Assembly (NCBI GenBank): GCA_013397455.1
Contig: VYZB01000030.1
Span: 2,617,505-2,681,504, forward strand
From: Crotophaga sulcirostris
Taxonomy: Eukaryota; Chordata; Aves; Cuculiformes; Crotophagidae
DNA: 64,000 nucleotides
Direction of reading: 5' to 3'
The translations under genes were made by a program, and so were the position numbers. Below the pieces are notes generated by a model, which saw only the letters and a program-made list of their open reading frames with translations, was not told the DNA's origin and did no database searches. Position 1 is the stretch's first letter. The number at the start of each line of letters is the position of its first letter. Positions 12,725 to 26,376 of this stretch are shown here, in pieces.

Positions 12725-15700
12725 CCTGTGTGTCTATATGTAAAAACCCAAAGCACACAAAACAACGCACACACATACTGGAGCATTTATCTATGCATCT
12801 CCCTTTACCTTAGAAACAGCCTTTTCTGCATTTCACATCCTCTGAGCCTGGTGGGTTCTACTAATCCCATTTTAAAATATGGGAGAACTGACCTGTGCAT
12901 AAAGCCTTTTTTTTTGTTTTAAGAGAAAATCTTCTCTTTGAGAGTTTACCTAAGTGATTCTCCATTCTGCCTGGAAATTTTCACTGCTATATAAAGTGTC
13001 AAAAAAAACCCAAATGTATTCTGATTTTGTAAGGATTTGTGGTTATTTTGCACCAACTTAGATGACTAGCTGAAGAATTATCTGAAAAAGAAAGGTCCTG
13101 ATGAGCTTGAGGTCTGTATACAAACTTGGCTGAAATTTTCAGTAGTGGCCTAAATTTCTTGCCTCAGGTCAATCTGCAGTGTCACCAGAGTACAAGGTTA
13201 TCTTGATGCTCGGACCCATGCTTCAGCCAGATGAGCTTCCACTGTCCAGCCAAAGCCACCTCTCCCATCATACTTTATAAATCCCTGTGAAGAAAATTAC
13301 CCTCCTCCTTCCAGCACTCAGAAAGTTTAAACTGCATACTATAATATTTAGCTATGAATATGACAAATTAGGTGAGAAGGGTATTGTATAGCTGCAAACG
13401 TTGTTTGGAAATGCTGAGACATATTAAAATCCTTTGATGTCATTTAATGAATAATAAATGTGTTTATTATTGCTATGCCACTCAAGCAGGGAAACAACAT
13501 CAGCTTGCATGAAACTGTGTCAGCAATCGCTATTCAGCAAACAGAAGTTGATTATATACAAATCTTTCCCATGGCTGGAGAAGAACTGTTTGCTTTAGCA
13601 CCTTCTTCTCATCATTGCTTCCTCTTTGCAAAGGAGAATTGTGGTTTCTTCCCCTCTTCATGCACTGGCACTTCTTTGCCTTTTTAGTTCCAGCAAATGG
13701 AAACTACTTCTTCACCTTCCTTTTTTTTACAATCTGTTGAAAAAGTGCTTTTGTTACTTTGCAAATTCCTTTTCTAAACAGTAACCAGCAAGGACTTTAT
13801 GGAATAGTGATTTCTCTGAAAAAGAATAGTTGTTCTATGTGTAGTTGTTCTGCTGTACAAGCAAATGCAGCATATTTTTGAAAAGGATTGAAAAAAATTA
13901 CACCAGATTTTATATTCTGTGCTCACACTAGCGTCATATTTTTAAACAGTAGCTTTTCAGAAAGTTACTGAGATCTAAAAAAGAGATCTACAGAATTATC
14001 TTTGCTATTTTGAAGACACGGTTGATATTCATTAAAATGCATTCTTACAAGAACCTTGCTAATTATTTAATACACTGCATGCCAATTTGTTTATAAGCTC
14101 ATTGAAGGACAGGTTAATCAAATACAAGTTTATATTAGCCATTGCTGTGTGGGGAAAAAAGAAAATGCTAATACAATCAGAAGAAACTATAAGAATAGAA
14201 GTCAGAAAATTTTGCCCAGAAAATATGTTTAGAAATACAGTTCCTTCTTAGGATTCAGTTCTTCAAATCATGGGGGGAAAACTCATTAAGAGAACCTTGC
14301 AAAGAGATCAAGCAGAAAAAAAGAAGTAATAATTAGCCCATATGTTACATGAGAAAAGCCAAAAAATTGTAGAAACTTGACTGTCCCCCTCCTTTTCCCT
14401 CTGACATAAGGTTGTAGTTACAGCATTTACTGGTTTTTATTTCATGGTAATACAAATATGGGAAAGAACATTGAGATCATGATTCAGAGAGCCTAATTCT
14501 GGTTTCACTTATCCTACTAAGTACTGGATCAGATCTAGCTTCTCTCATCCCTACAGGTTTAGTCTTCTGATTTTATTCCTTGTTTTAAAATTCTCTTTGA
14601 TTTGGTTTTCAAGGTGAGGAATATGCTTAATAGCAGCAGTGACATGGCAACGTGCTCAGAAGAACTGGCACAGCCATCTGAAGCCTTGTTTGCAGCTGGT
14701 CCTGCTTTCTGATCTCTCTTATAGAAGCATTTGCAAAAATCCATTATTTTAGAGAGAAATGCATTAATAATGGAGGAAAACCAAAATTTAGAATAGAAAG
14801 ATGATGTTTGCTGATATGAAGTGAGGTGGGATATTAAATAATAGATCATATACAGGAAAGGTTGAAAATTAGTCTAATCACTCAAATTTTTGAAAATTCC
14901 TGTTTCCCCCTGATAGTTACCACTCTGTTTTATGGCTTAAGCTGCTCTTAAAGAAATGCTGATTTTCTCCATGCAGAACTTCCAGATATTTCAGAAAAGT
15001 GCTATTGGGCAGTTGCATAATAAAAGTAATGTCTGCTTGCAATTGTATACCCTGCTGGTGTTCAAAGATCCTCTTCTTTCAAGAAAACCAGTGAATTTAA
15101 TAGAGCTAGTGGAGAAACTTTTCTCTTCCTGATCATACTTACTAAATTTTCTAGAAATTTGATGGGCAAGAAACTATGTTGGATAATGTGATGAAGGGGG
15201 GGGGGAAAAGATAATGAGGAAAATGTGAGAGCAGAGGAACTGCAGCTCTGGTTTGGTGCTTTAGAAGAATTCTTTCCAACATAGCCTCTTCCTCTCTGAA
15301 GAACAGGGCAACTTGGTGGTGCTGCTTTAGCTCCAAGATGAGGTGGTCCTGGGTTTGCTTTGCTAGAATGAGGCTTACTATTATGAAGGGCCAAAACCTC
15401 TTCAACTGTGTTTAAATTTCCAGTTTAAATTGATTATTTTTCATTTTACACAAGCTCTATACAGAGAGACAGAGTTAAGCAAAAAAGACCTAGCTAGTGA
15501 TTAGCACTTCCTAAAAAAATGTTTGTTTTCTTCATAGAAAAATGACAAAAATATTAAATGTGGTCCTTTGAAAAAAACAGACTTTTTTCCTCCAAGATTA
15601 TCTGTTTAGAGTCAGTGTCAGGTTCTTGCAGAAAACATGTTTGAAACACCTTACTAATTGTATTGGTTATTGTCCATGATCTTTGCCCAGAGAAACAGTG

Positions 15701-17048
15701 GTGGCAAAGTGCATTGAGTGATTCCCAGGGCTTCTCTGTCTCTAGGATCACAACTCTGACTGAGACAGGAATGTGGAGTGGTGATTATTTCCTTGAAATT
15801 CTATTTTGGTGTGCTGGTAATGCAATAGGAAAATTGATTTGTACTAAGCATCACTTGTAAGGAGAGAGAAAACAAATCTGCAAGGCTTCTTTGAGATGAT
15901 CAGGGTCTTGTGTTGCCTGATAGTCTTTGAGAAATGATTGCATAGTTGGCTTTCCTGTGGTGAAAATGGCCTGTCCTGGACTCTATAGACTGTACTGTGT
16001 CAGTTGTCATGAAAAATCATTGATTGAAATCCTGTCTTCCCTGGAGCTGACAGCAGTTTCCTGTAGTTACCCCTTCATCTAACAGCTGTCTGTCTGTCCA
16101 TGCCCAGAGGTGAGCTCGTGGCAGGAACTGCTGCTTCCTGAGTGCCTGAAAGCACCCGGGTCAGTGCTGCAGACAAGCACTGCTGTTACCTGCAGTTAAC
16201 TCTCTCTGACTCTAAACAGTGTCAGCAAACAGTAAATGGTCTCCTGTTCCTGACAAGGGTTAGCCTAGAATTACCTGTTGTGTGGTTTATCAGTTAAGGT
16301 TTAGTAATGCCATCCAGATCTTTTCAGCTGATGAAGAGCCCCGAAACAGGGTCACTTGGCCTGGGTCTAAACTCTGCCTTGGTATTTCACTATCCTGGAT
16401 GTGCACAGACTCTCAATGCCCTCCAGCCATGCAGTTCTGCATGCTGTTCACATGCTCATCACTACTAAATATCAAAAATATCCTTAGAATGATCCTAACC
16501 AAGGTGTAAACTGTTTTATGTATCACAAACTCAGTGTAAGCAGATGATACTTGCAAGTGGAGGACAATGAAAGGCATAGCAAGAAAAAGGGTTTTTAAAA
16601 AAAGAATGAAAAGTAGTAGGTGAGCTAGTACAGATTCTCTTTGTATATTGCTTTTCTTTCTTTGAGGAGTGACTTGCTCCATTGCCTCTTGTTATATTTA
16701 CTACTGCCTGGCTTAAATCGTTAGTTAAGAAACCTCTCAATTTAGCCGAAGTTTTTAATGTAGGAGCATAAGGAGATTTCAGGAACTAATTAACAGGAGA
16801 AAAGAAAGTTGAAAACAATGGTTCTCACCCCTTCACAAATAAAGAAACAAGACTTTGTTTATACAGAGCATACCATTCTTACAAAATCCAATAGATAAAA
16901 TTCCGGCAGAAGTGCCAGTGTTATTTCTTTCTTTGCTATTAATTTTTAAAAACTGCTGTAGACATTAATGCTTTGCAGATGCTTGCTTAAGCTACAAATA
17001 GATGTCTATATGTAAATAAGAAAATGCAATGTTTTTCTCTCTGTGAGG
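12725..17048. other. Intergenic, no gene seen
   Basis: Non-coding AT-rich DNA. A ten-G run lies at 15196-15205 within a polypurine stretch. Overlapping open frames on the minus strand near 15060-15400 (110 and 84 codons) are in two different frames over the same bases and carry no recognisable domain; I treat both as chance. Confidence 0.6.
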
Positions 17049-17072
17049 TGGAAAATCACTTGGAAAATCACT
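17049..17072. repeat. 12-bp tandem duplication
   Basis: TGGAAAATCACT occurs twice head to tail, followed by a third partial copy (TGGAAAA) at 17073-17079. A small slippage-type duplication with no evident function. Confidence 0.9.
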
Positions 17073-20000
17073 TGGAAAACTCTTCTGCACTGTGTTCAAA
17101 ATATCAGCAAAGCATTTGCACACTTTGGTGTTCCAAGGCAATGTTCCGAGCATGATGCCAACCATCATTGATTTCCATTTCTGAATGATTCCTTTTAAAA
17201 GGTGTTTCAGTTTGAACAATCTAAAGCAGGCATAATTATTTGCTTTCTTTACACTCTCATGCTAGTTTTCTAACCACTGTCCATGTTATTTTTGATGGGT
17301 GGGTAGGAGAGAATGCAGAAAATCACTTTTGTGCAAAAACAGCAGAGGGTTTTATGTGCATGTTTTCTGACAGTCTCTGAGACTCACCTGCCCACACAGG
17401 CTGTGGTTTATGCCACACAGTAGCACTTAACTCGTACACCAGAGAAGGATGGGTTCAAGACCACTACAAGTTCAGCTGGATCAGAGTTAGATCTGGGATT
17501 GCCCCTCTGTGACATAAAACGTCAATAATATATGCACTAACCTTGCCAAATCTCTCTCTGTCCTTTGCTTAGAAAGCGTTGACTCCACAAAACCTCCTTT
17601 TAGATGCCAAATTCATTTCTTTATGTCCCTGTGCTAGAGTCAGCTTCCAAATAGACCCTACATCAGCTTCCTATAGAGTCTGATTCCAGCTGGCCAAGAC
17701 TTTAAGTGCTCTAGAAAGCTCATGTTACCTGGAGATGAAAAGTTTCTCTTTACCTCATTGAGCTGAAAAAGCGCCTTTCAAAGCTGTGTTACAGCTATGT
17801 TTAGCAAAGTTCATGTTGATGTCTTTCAGTTTTTACTATCACATAACACATAACATCACAATAACTGCAGATAGGGTAGCAAACTCTTTGTTAGAATAAT
17901 ACTTGCAATATGATAGGGTTATGTTTTCAAGACAGTGAGCAGCCCAGGTAATGTATCTTTAGAAGTTACTTCTTGTCAGCCAAGGCAGAGTAATAGACTG
18001 CCTGTGAGCTCCTAGTCCATCTTAAAAAAGCAAGTAAGTTTAAACCACTAAATCACAGACCATAGAAATGCTCACCCTACATTGATTGCACCTGTGATTC
18101 CCTTACTCAGCCAATTGTTCAAGTTTAGCAGAGGGATTTATTGAGGTCCTCTAGTACCAAACTTCCCACTGAGGTCACCGGGGTACAAGTGGTTTTGAGG
18201 GCAGCACGTTTACATACACAGTTTAATTTTGAATCTATGGGACTGGATTGCTATGATAGCAATGGTAAGTCAATTTTTATAGACAGCAACACTGATCCTT
18301 CATATTTAGAAGGGATGTGCAGGGCGGCAGGTTTCAACTACTGCACATATAGCAGGTCCAGGTTTTTGGAACCCAGAGAAATATCTCTGAAGAGTTTGTT
18401 CCATGCTTGGTACATTTATGCTTGAGCACTAGCCAAAAGAAAAAACAGCCTAGCAGTCAGTTCAGGTGTTTTCTTACGAACAAGTGACTGTTTGATTAAA
18501 TACCTGAAAACATAACATTACTTTTAGAGCAAGATCCTAGCTGCAGGCGAACCAGAGGAAAGCTGTTCTGTTGACTGTGATGTGTTCTGACGGCACATTT
18601 TTGCTCAATCTCTGTTATATTTAATCTGTGCTTCCCTCACCTGCAGGCAGGAGTAGGGAGCAGCGCTCATAAGGTACTTTTTCTCCAGGTCTACAAGGCT
18701 GGAAACTCAGAGGTGCCATGTCTGTAGATGAATAGTAGAACATTTAAACCAAACCAACCAACCAAACAAGAACCCTCAAACCAAACGTAGAAGAGTAACA
18801 GAAAAATCTTTGAATGTTCTTTGTTTCGTAAGAAACTTATCTTGTTACTTTAATACTGTGGATAAAATCTACAAAAATTTTGTATGGTTTGTGGGCTCCA
18901 GTGGCTCTCAAGTCCGTCTTGGCAGCTGGTCAAAACCTCAAAGGTGAACTCTAAGGTTTCTATCTGTGTGTGTATATGCATGCACAATTATATATAAAAT
19001 GTTCTCTCTGTATTTTACTATTATTCAACCACTTGCACTTAAGGACAGTGATCTCTGCATCAATTGTGCTTCCTAACAGCTAGATAGTAACCTTTTAAAT
19101 CAGTGCAGTGACAGTATAGTTTTGGAAACAAATACTAATATCAGCCATTCCTGTGACCACCTGCTGTACAACTCTCGTCCAGTAAGCTTGAAATGAAGCA
19201 GTGTATAAATGTACCCCTGCTCTTAGCTGCTTGCTGAATGGCCAGCTGCTTTCCTCAAGAGAGACAGGTTTATCCAGCTGGGACCCATTCAAGTAGCACA
19301 TTGCTTTTTCTCTTAGATTAAAGACAATAAATGTTTTAGTACTAAATACTATTTAAGGACATTTTCCTCTAGAATATATGCTGCTTTCATTTCCTTTCCA
19401 AATCTTGATTTATTAGAGGGTTCTGTTTCTTTCAGAGCTACTGCTTCATTCGTGTGCACTTATTGCTTCTCACCAAAACCTCAGTTTTATGAGGATATGT
19501 GAAATAAATGCTGAGAAAAAGTCATATCTCTGTGCTAGTTTGCTTCAGTGGGCTGCATTTTGAGATCTAAGAATGTCTAAAGGGCATTTTAAATCAAATC
19601 CCAAGCTACAGAGTACTATACTAAACATTCTTCCTAGGCACAGTATTTCTTCATGAGAGAAGTTATTCTATCTACTTAAGTTCTATTTTTAATCAAATAT
19701 TATTTGTGCATGTATTATGCTTTCATTTCTCTTTTAAGATATTATTTCTTTTGTTCCACGCGTAATTTAAACCAAATCACTATTAGAAAATAGGCTGGCA
19801 CATAACTTCATTGTCTATAGCAGTCTCATTATAAATCTTTAATGTACCTGCAAGGACTCAGGCAAATAAAGCCAGTGATGAAAGGCTGGTTATTACATAG
19901 GAGAGGGTTGCTCACAAAGGCAAGCATTTGCAAGGTCAGGATCTCTTGCACTTATCTTTTTTTTCTCCACCACAAGCAGAGAAACTTTTGCAAATGCAAG

Positions 20001-23000
20001 TAGCTGTAGCTTGCCAAAAATATTCTCAAAATACCTTTCACAGAAGTCTCTTAGGGTCTGATCCAAAGTCAGCGGGAGCTTTCTGTGGATACGGGATCAA
20101 GTCCCGAAGCAGAAGGCAGCTGGGGAAAAACTCCTTTACAGATGTGATTATGGGTTAGATTTTTTAACTTATTAGAATGTGATTACCAACCTGTTCCCAT
20201 TCTCTAGGCAACTCTTAAAAGAGCTCATTACTGAGATCTGGCAGAAGGAAAATGGTATGAAGTGACAGCAGGTGTTTTCTGAACAGGAGAATCTGCTTCT
20301 TTCCAGAAAACACCCATAGTGAACATGAGGATGAGAACTGTAAATGCTGTAATGGCATGACAAGAGTCTGAATGGTGAGAGAAAATCATATTTATCATCT
20401 TTAATGTGTTGACCAAATACAGCACAGGAAAACAGAAGAGATCTTTCTGAATACTTTTGAAACTGAATAAGGATTGGATCAGCTTTACTTAATTTCCTTT
20501 CTGGCTGTCTTTTGCTTATAACTTGCAAAACTGCATTGATGATATAGTGAGCTCAGTAGCAGAATACAATCCAGAAAACAGCACTTTCTGGTGGTTTGCA
20601 GGTGCAGACACTAGAAAACCCTTCAGTTTCTCTTCCTAGGAAATATTTCCACTGGCTGTAAGACACAAAGACAGGCATGTAAAATTGCAACAACAACAAC
20701 AAAAAAGAAAGCAATGTCTTGTAAAATTCTGCTCCTAAATATAGGACTTATCTAACTTTTCAACTTGTATAATTTTGATATCCAGTGATGCTTTTGAAGC
20801 TCTGATGTGGTTACTGTGCAAGGATCTCATATTCTTGTTTCTAAAATGCTCTCCTGCACTTTTAGATGAAAGTGTTGAAGCATGAATCCTAAAGAATCCA
20901 AAGAAAAGGGAAGATATAAAGAATGCAGTGTTTATTTTTTCAGAGCTCAGTCTTTTTCTTTTGGATTATCCAAGTTTCATGACTTTGAGTAGTTATGATT
21001 TGTCATTATTTGGACTTCTAAAAAATGGGAGATACGTTCATGACAAGATCTTGCTATGTAAAATCAGTTCCTTCTGTGTTGAAGGCTAAGGCTTCCTCTT
21101 CCCTTCAGTCCTGCTGGTTTTCGTAGTCTCTGATGGGGTGTCTGACTCATGGTTCCCACCAGGCTTCTGAAAAATCACTGTTAAAAGCAAGCAAGCACTT
21201 CTCAGCCACTCTGATATATTGATACAAAATGTTCCTTTCCCCTGATTTTACCTATAAAGAAAGCACAAGGATTGCCAAATAACTTGAGTAGACCCACTGA
21301 CCAGATGCTCCAGTTCGATAATGGAGGTAAAGGAATCTATATGCTAAGACTCAGTGTGACAAACAGTTAATGCCTCCAAGTGTAGTAGAAAAAAATGATC
21401 TATTACTATACCTCCTCCTGGATGAATTATGCTCACACCAAGGGCTCAATTTTAAACTAAGCTGGTGAAAATCCAGAACAATTCTGCAACATATGGCGTG
21501 CTACGGTTATTTGGTAAGAAGTCATAGATATATTGGCGATGCTGACAGAGGGAGTGGGAGCATGTATTTGAATATGGAAACAAAAATTGGATGGGTGACA
21601 TCAGCTACTTTGGATGAGTTTATAATACAAACAAAATGTGTGATGCAGCAAATTCTCCAGTAATCATGAAATCAATCAGACGGAGTAGGGAGAGAAAGGG
21701 GAGGCTTTTCCACCAGATAATTTAGATTTGCTTGAGCATGTGGCTTTTTACAGCCATCAGCACTGATTGGAAGTCTAAAGTAAAGCAGTAAGAGAAAACC
21801 TGTGACTTATGGTAAAAAGAAATAAATCCTTTTTCTGTTTCTAGCAGAAGAAATGTGAGCATCTGTGTTTTCAGCTGCCTTCTGTCTTGTTTCCTTCTCT
21901 TTACCTTTGAACAAAGTACTGGCTTACACAGGGGATGTGATGTTCCTCCTATCTAGGAATCTCTGTGGCTGACTACTAGGAATTCAGAATATCTGTGCAT
22001 AGGACCCTCAGAGGCTTATTCTCACCAGGGCTGGGTGAAATAGATTTGACATTTAAATGCTAAAATAATGCTGAGAATAGGTAGATGTCTCTGCAGCCAT
22101 TGTTCAAGCAAACCCTTCTTCTGTTCACACGCTGCTTCTTTTGTATTTATGTGCAAAAGAGATGAAAAGATCATTAAAGATTCCATGAAGTAACTCGTGA
22201 AGATTCAGAACTGGGCACACAGCACTTGGAGCTCTGACCAGATGTTTCATGAAAATCAGACATCTGATTTGCAGTCTGAGTTTGATCATCAAGTTTATTA
22301 GGATACATACTTTCACAGCCTTAGTTTAAACTTCAGTGTATTGAATTAGCTTTCAAAAAAGCCAGATGTCAGGATTTTTGCCTAAAGCTTTAGAGAGCAG
22401 GTATGTAAGGTGGAGGAATTGTGGACCAGTTCTTCTATATCTTCTGAAGGTCAAACTGCCTTACAGGAGCACTTTAAAGGTACTTTGCAAAATGTAGAGC
22501 ACGATCTTTCTAATTCTGCATGGCTTTTGAGTGTGTATCTATACCTTTTGAACAGCATGTGGAAGATGCAACTGCATTATTTTTGCTCCTGTTTAAAACA
22601 ACAGCTCAGGCAGCAGTACTTAGGAAGTACTCAATCTTAGTCCTTTAATCCTCCTTGAATACTACCGCACTGCTGCCTCATGCACAGTAGGTTCTGGGGG
22701 CTTGTGTGGGTGTGGAAAGTGAAGAGAGTCACTGTGGCAAAGAAAGTATTCTGAATTGTAGTTATTACAGACTATTAAGCAATTGCCCTTGGTAAGAAGT
22801 GATAGTAGCAAATAATAGTATATTCATTTTGCTGTTGAAAATGGATTATCTAAGTATATACTTGATTTTTTTTTTAAATTCCAATTAAATTCAATCTTGA
22901 TGCTTGCAGTAGATAAGTATAATAAAGATTCTAAGAGATTTGCTTTCATACATATGAATAAAATAATTATTATGCAGCATATCTAAGTAGTTGACACCAT

Positions 23001-24264
23001 CAGAAAGTCTACCCTTGAATAACAGGAAGGGAAGAAAATGTCCTTTCTTTTGTAGTCAAAGAAAGTATTGACTATGTATGTGGCACATTTTGGACGTCAC
23101 TAGCTGTAAGATTTTTTCTTTATAAACATGACAGCTCTACTAAGTATGGTAGAAAAAATTCTCTTTTCTTGTACAAATACAGTTAAGCTTATCTCTTTGA
23201 GAATGTGCTGAATGTCGTATCTTTTAATGTAACATTGCCGGCACTGTTGGTTCCTAGTGCAAATATGACACGCTTTTTCACTGTGCTTTGAAACGATGGA
23301 GCATGTTTATTCACCCACTGTATATTTTCTTACACAGTTTTTTACTGCAGATTTTGTCTCTGGTATTTAAATGACAAGATGGTGCAGTCATATTTCATAT
23401 TGTAAGGAAATGTCAGTGCTTCTACAAGTGAAAGAGGGGTAGAGATATAGTGATGTGAATTAAAAGAGTTTAGACAACTACAAATGTTGAGCAACTACTG
23501 TTAAATTGACTTGCAACTCATTGCTGGCAATGTAAGTTAAAATTAGTAAACTTCCTTTTGAGTGTATCTCTCAGATTGCAATGCAATAATGTGAACTTGA
23601 CTTATGAGGCAAGGCTCTTGCTAGGATTACTTAAGAGAGGGTGAAGAGAAAACCTTTGTTTACTAACATACTTATTCTAGCCTGTTGAGAAATTAGATTT
23701 TATAACTAATGTTTTCCATTTTAAATTTGACATGAACAATAATATCTGGCAAATAATTCTAAGGTTCCAGTTCAGGAAACACATTTTGATTAGAGACGCA
23801 GAATTGCGGCATAAAACTAGCTATAATCTTTATTTTCGTCTTGTAATTCTCATTATGAATCCAGCACCTTGCCAACTCTTACTTGCATTTCTTTTCCTCT
23901 CCCCATTTTGTTACTCTGAGAAAATAACTTGAAAACAGTACCTTGTTAAATTACCTGAGTTAGTTTGCCTGAAAATGTATGATGATAATGTCATCAAAAC
24001 TGCGTGTTGTGAGCGCATTCTAGTTACAGATAAAATCCTTGCTACTTCCTCACGATAGGTACATCGATACTAGGCTTATAACTTTTATTCAGATCATAAA
24101 ACCTTATGTTCCAAATTAATTATTGGCTTTGCTGGACATCTGGATGAAGAAAACGGGGACAGATGACATAATGATCATGAACCCATTACTGGAAAAATCG
24201 CAATGATCCTAGGTTCAGGTCCTTCAACGAGAACAACAATAATACCTACCAAGTGCCCTTAAAC
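17073..24264. other. Intergenic, no gene seen
   Basis: AT-rich non-coding DNA without a gene or recognisable transposon. Minor low-complexity pieces: an ACCA/AAACC-rich stretch at about 18748-18785, a TG/TA-rich stretch at about 18964-19000, and a CAA run at about 20690-20703. Open frames are all at most 118 codons without recognisable domains. Confidence 0.6.
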
Positions 24265-24311
24265 AGAAAGGGAGAAGAAAGGATAGGAGGGAAAGGGAGG
24301 AGGGGAGCAGA
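24265..24311. repeat. Polypurine tract
   Basis: About 47 bases that are almost entirely A and G (mixtures of AGAAAGGG and GGAGGAGGGG), with one T and one C interruption. Such mirror-like purine tracts can adopt triplex (H-DNA) structure; whether this one does is unknown. Confidence 0.8.
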
Positions 24312-25850
24312 TCAGACTTAAATGCAATTCACCCTCCTCGTAGATTTGTCCATCTTCAAAGTTGTACAATTAATGAAGAATAATTATTGCTTATTAATTG
24401 CCCATTATCTTAATGATTGCAACTCAATAACACCATATGTCACAAGGGTTCTCATAGGCAAAAGGATAAAATCCTCTTGACTGCAGTGATGGAGGAAATA
24501 GCACCCACCAGCACCTGAGTATCAATCCCAAGAAGAAAAGTCTCTAAGACTCGCGTGTTGCATATGAGTGGAAAGGTGTGATAACTTCCAGGGTATTTCT
24601 TGGTGTCATGTGCTATGTCTGGGACTAAACACTACCTACATACTTAAAAGCATTCCTGAAAAAGCTTTTATCAGAAACTGAACCTAATTTGTCTAATTTC
24701 TGAGAATTATCCTTTTTAATGAAGTGACACTACAAATTTTGCCCAAAAGTAGAATGACAAAGTTAAATCAAAGAAGCAATGTTTTCCTTGTATGAAGACT
24801 TCCTATATGTTTCCCAACAGTTTACAATAACCAAATAAACCCCAACTTTTAAACAAAAATCAAGTTGGAAAATTAAAGACTGCTTTCATTTGTGCTCCTT
24901 TACAAGAGGTTGATGGCTATTTAATATTGACATTTGACTTAGCAGCAGAAAAAAGAATCCCTAACTCTTGCCACTAGCATGTGCTGTGCTTTAAAAGATT
25001 TAGCATGCATTGCTTTAAAGAGTTAAGAGTTATTGCCTGAAGCCCAAAATGGCAGTTTTTGTCAAGGCAGGCAGTTATTCTAAAGCCAGAGCATTGTAAG
25101 TCACTGAGAAAGCTGTATCAAGAAACCAAAGGAATGCAGCTTAATATTAGTCCCTAAATTTACAGAATGAAACCTGCATAGTAATACTTGCTTTAAATGC
25201 TCCACAGAGTTTCTTACAGCAACATGCAATTATTGCCCAAACTTTAATTTCGCACACACTTTCAAAGTATGTAAAAATCCCTCCTCTTATAAACCAAACT
25301 TTAAATCATGCTTTTCCTCTCCTCCCCAGTACAAACAGAAAGCTGCTGCTGCAGAATACAGAAAGGGAACATTCGAATCTGAAGAAAACCACAGCTATGC
25401 TATGATAAAGTACTGCTCATAGACATTTATCTACAAAAAAAGCATCTGCAATTTCAGACCACATTGAAGTATTTACCTCAAACCAGAAATTAGCCATATC
25501 TGCTGAAGTCAAATAAAAGTACTATTCATCATCGAGGCACTCACTCACACGGTTGCGATCTACAATTTATCATTATCCAAAGGCACTGTGCCTGTAAATC
25601 CAGAATTAGTGTAATAATACAGAAAATAGTTTGCACCCAAGCATAGAAATCATGCTGTATAATTAAGAAAAAGAACACAAATGTATGCTGACATTAAGTT
25701 ATTAAGCAACATCCCTGTTTAAACACTATCAAACATGACTATAGAAAAAAAGCTACAAACCTAACAGTACTAGTTCAGCACAGGACTGTACAGCAAGCAC
25801 TCCCCTGCAATACACACACATCCACACAATGCAAAATTATTCAGTTAGTG
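24312..25850. other. Intergenic, TAAT-rich in part
   Basis: Non-coding DNA. The part at about 24365-24430 is dense in TAAT/ATTA cores (for example AATTATTGCTTATTAATTGC), the recognition core of homeodomain proteins, which is compatible with a conserved regulatory element but also with simple AT richness. A CAA run lies at about 25892-25904, just inside the next region. No coding sequence seen. Confidence 0.45.
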
Positions 25851-26244
25851 TCGCTGCAGATCGGCTCGATTCCCTCACTTGATTTAGAGACAACAACAAC
25901 AAAAAAAATCATGCAGCTGTAACACTGCTCCTGGGCTGGAGGTTGCCTCTCTCCCAGCAAAAGATGCAAGGCTTCATCTCCTGATTAACTCAAGGAACCA
26001 GTGCCTGCTGCAATACCCGAGTCACTTACTGCATTGCTTTTCAGCGGAACGAAAGTGGCTGCTCTTCCCCGGCACACATGGCTCTCAGCCGGAGGGGTTC
26101 TCTATTCTGCACAATTCAGCTCCAAAGTCTCTGCATGTGGAGGGTAATTGCCTGTGCTCTGAACTGGGGTTTTCTGGCTGCAGCGACTGCTCACCCTATC
26201 CATTGCCTCTGGTGTATGCTAAGTAAGCAATCCCCCGGGTCTTC
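25851..26244. promoter_or_regulatory. CpG-enriched patch, possible weak promoter
   Basis: Eleven CpG dinucleotides occur in about 390 bases, several times the local density, and GC content is visibly higher than the flanks. Sequences such as CTTCCCCGGCACAC and TCAGCCGGAGGGG stand out from the AT-rich surroundings. This does not meet a strict CpG-island standard, and no coding sequence can be recognised. It could be the promoter-proximal part of a non-coding or small-protein transcript; I could not find a cortexin-like small ORF, which I considered because I recall such a gene near ARNT2 in mammals. Confidence 0.35.
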
Positions 26245-26343
26245 GTAAGGAAAGGATGAAGAGTCACAGCTTTTGAGAGCAGATAAGGTGTTCTGCTGAA
26301 AGGCTCTGTGCTTCCATGGCATTTTAAAGGCAGAGGGGCAGGG
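26030..26343 (-). other. Speculative first exon of a minus-strand transcript
   Basis: If transcription starts about 25-30 bases downstream of the minus-strand TATA-like box at 26369-26376, an exon of about 310 bases would run to a donor-like site reading GCA|GTAAGTG, with the exon ending at 26030. The intronic half of the site matches the consensus perfectly, but the last exonic base is A rather than G. Only short open frames lie within the segment, so it would be a 5'UTR or non-coding exon. No downstream exon was identified. This is inference from motif spacing only. Confidence 0.15.
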
Positions 26344-26368
26344 GATGCCTTCATCTTGCCTCATAGTC

Positions 26369-26376
26369 CTTTATAG
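26369..26376 (-). promoter_or_regulatory. TATA-like box
   Basis: On the minus strand the sequence reads CTATAAAG, a good match to the TATA consensus, lying about 120 bases upstream (in minus orientation) of the CpG-enriched patch. An isolated TATA match is common by chance; the position next to a CpG-rich segment is the only reason to list it. Confidence 0.2.

Noticed and set aside
20172..20528. 118-codon minus-strand frame
   Set aside because: Ser/Phe/His-rich translation of AT-rich DNA with another overlapping open frame on the same strand; no domain.
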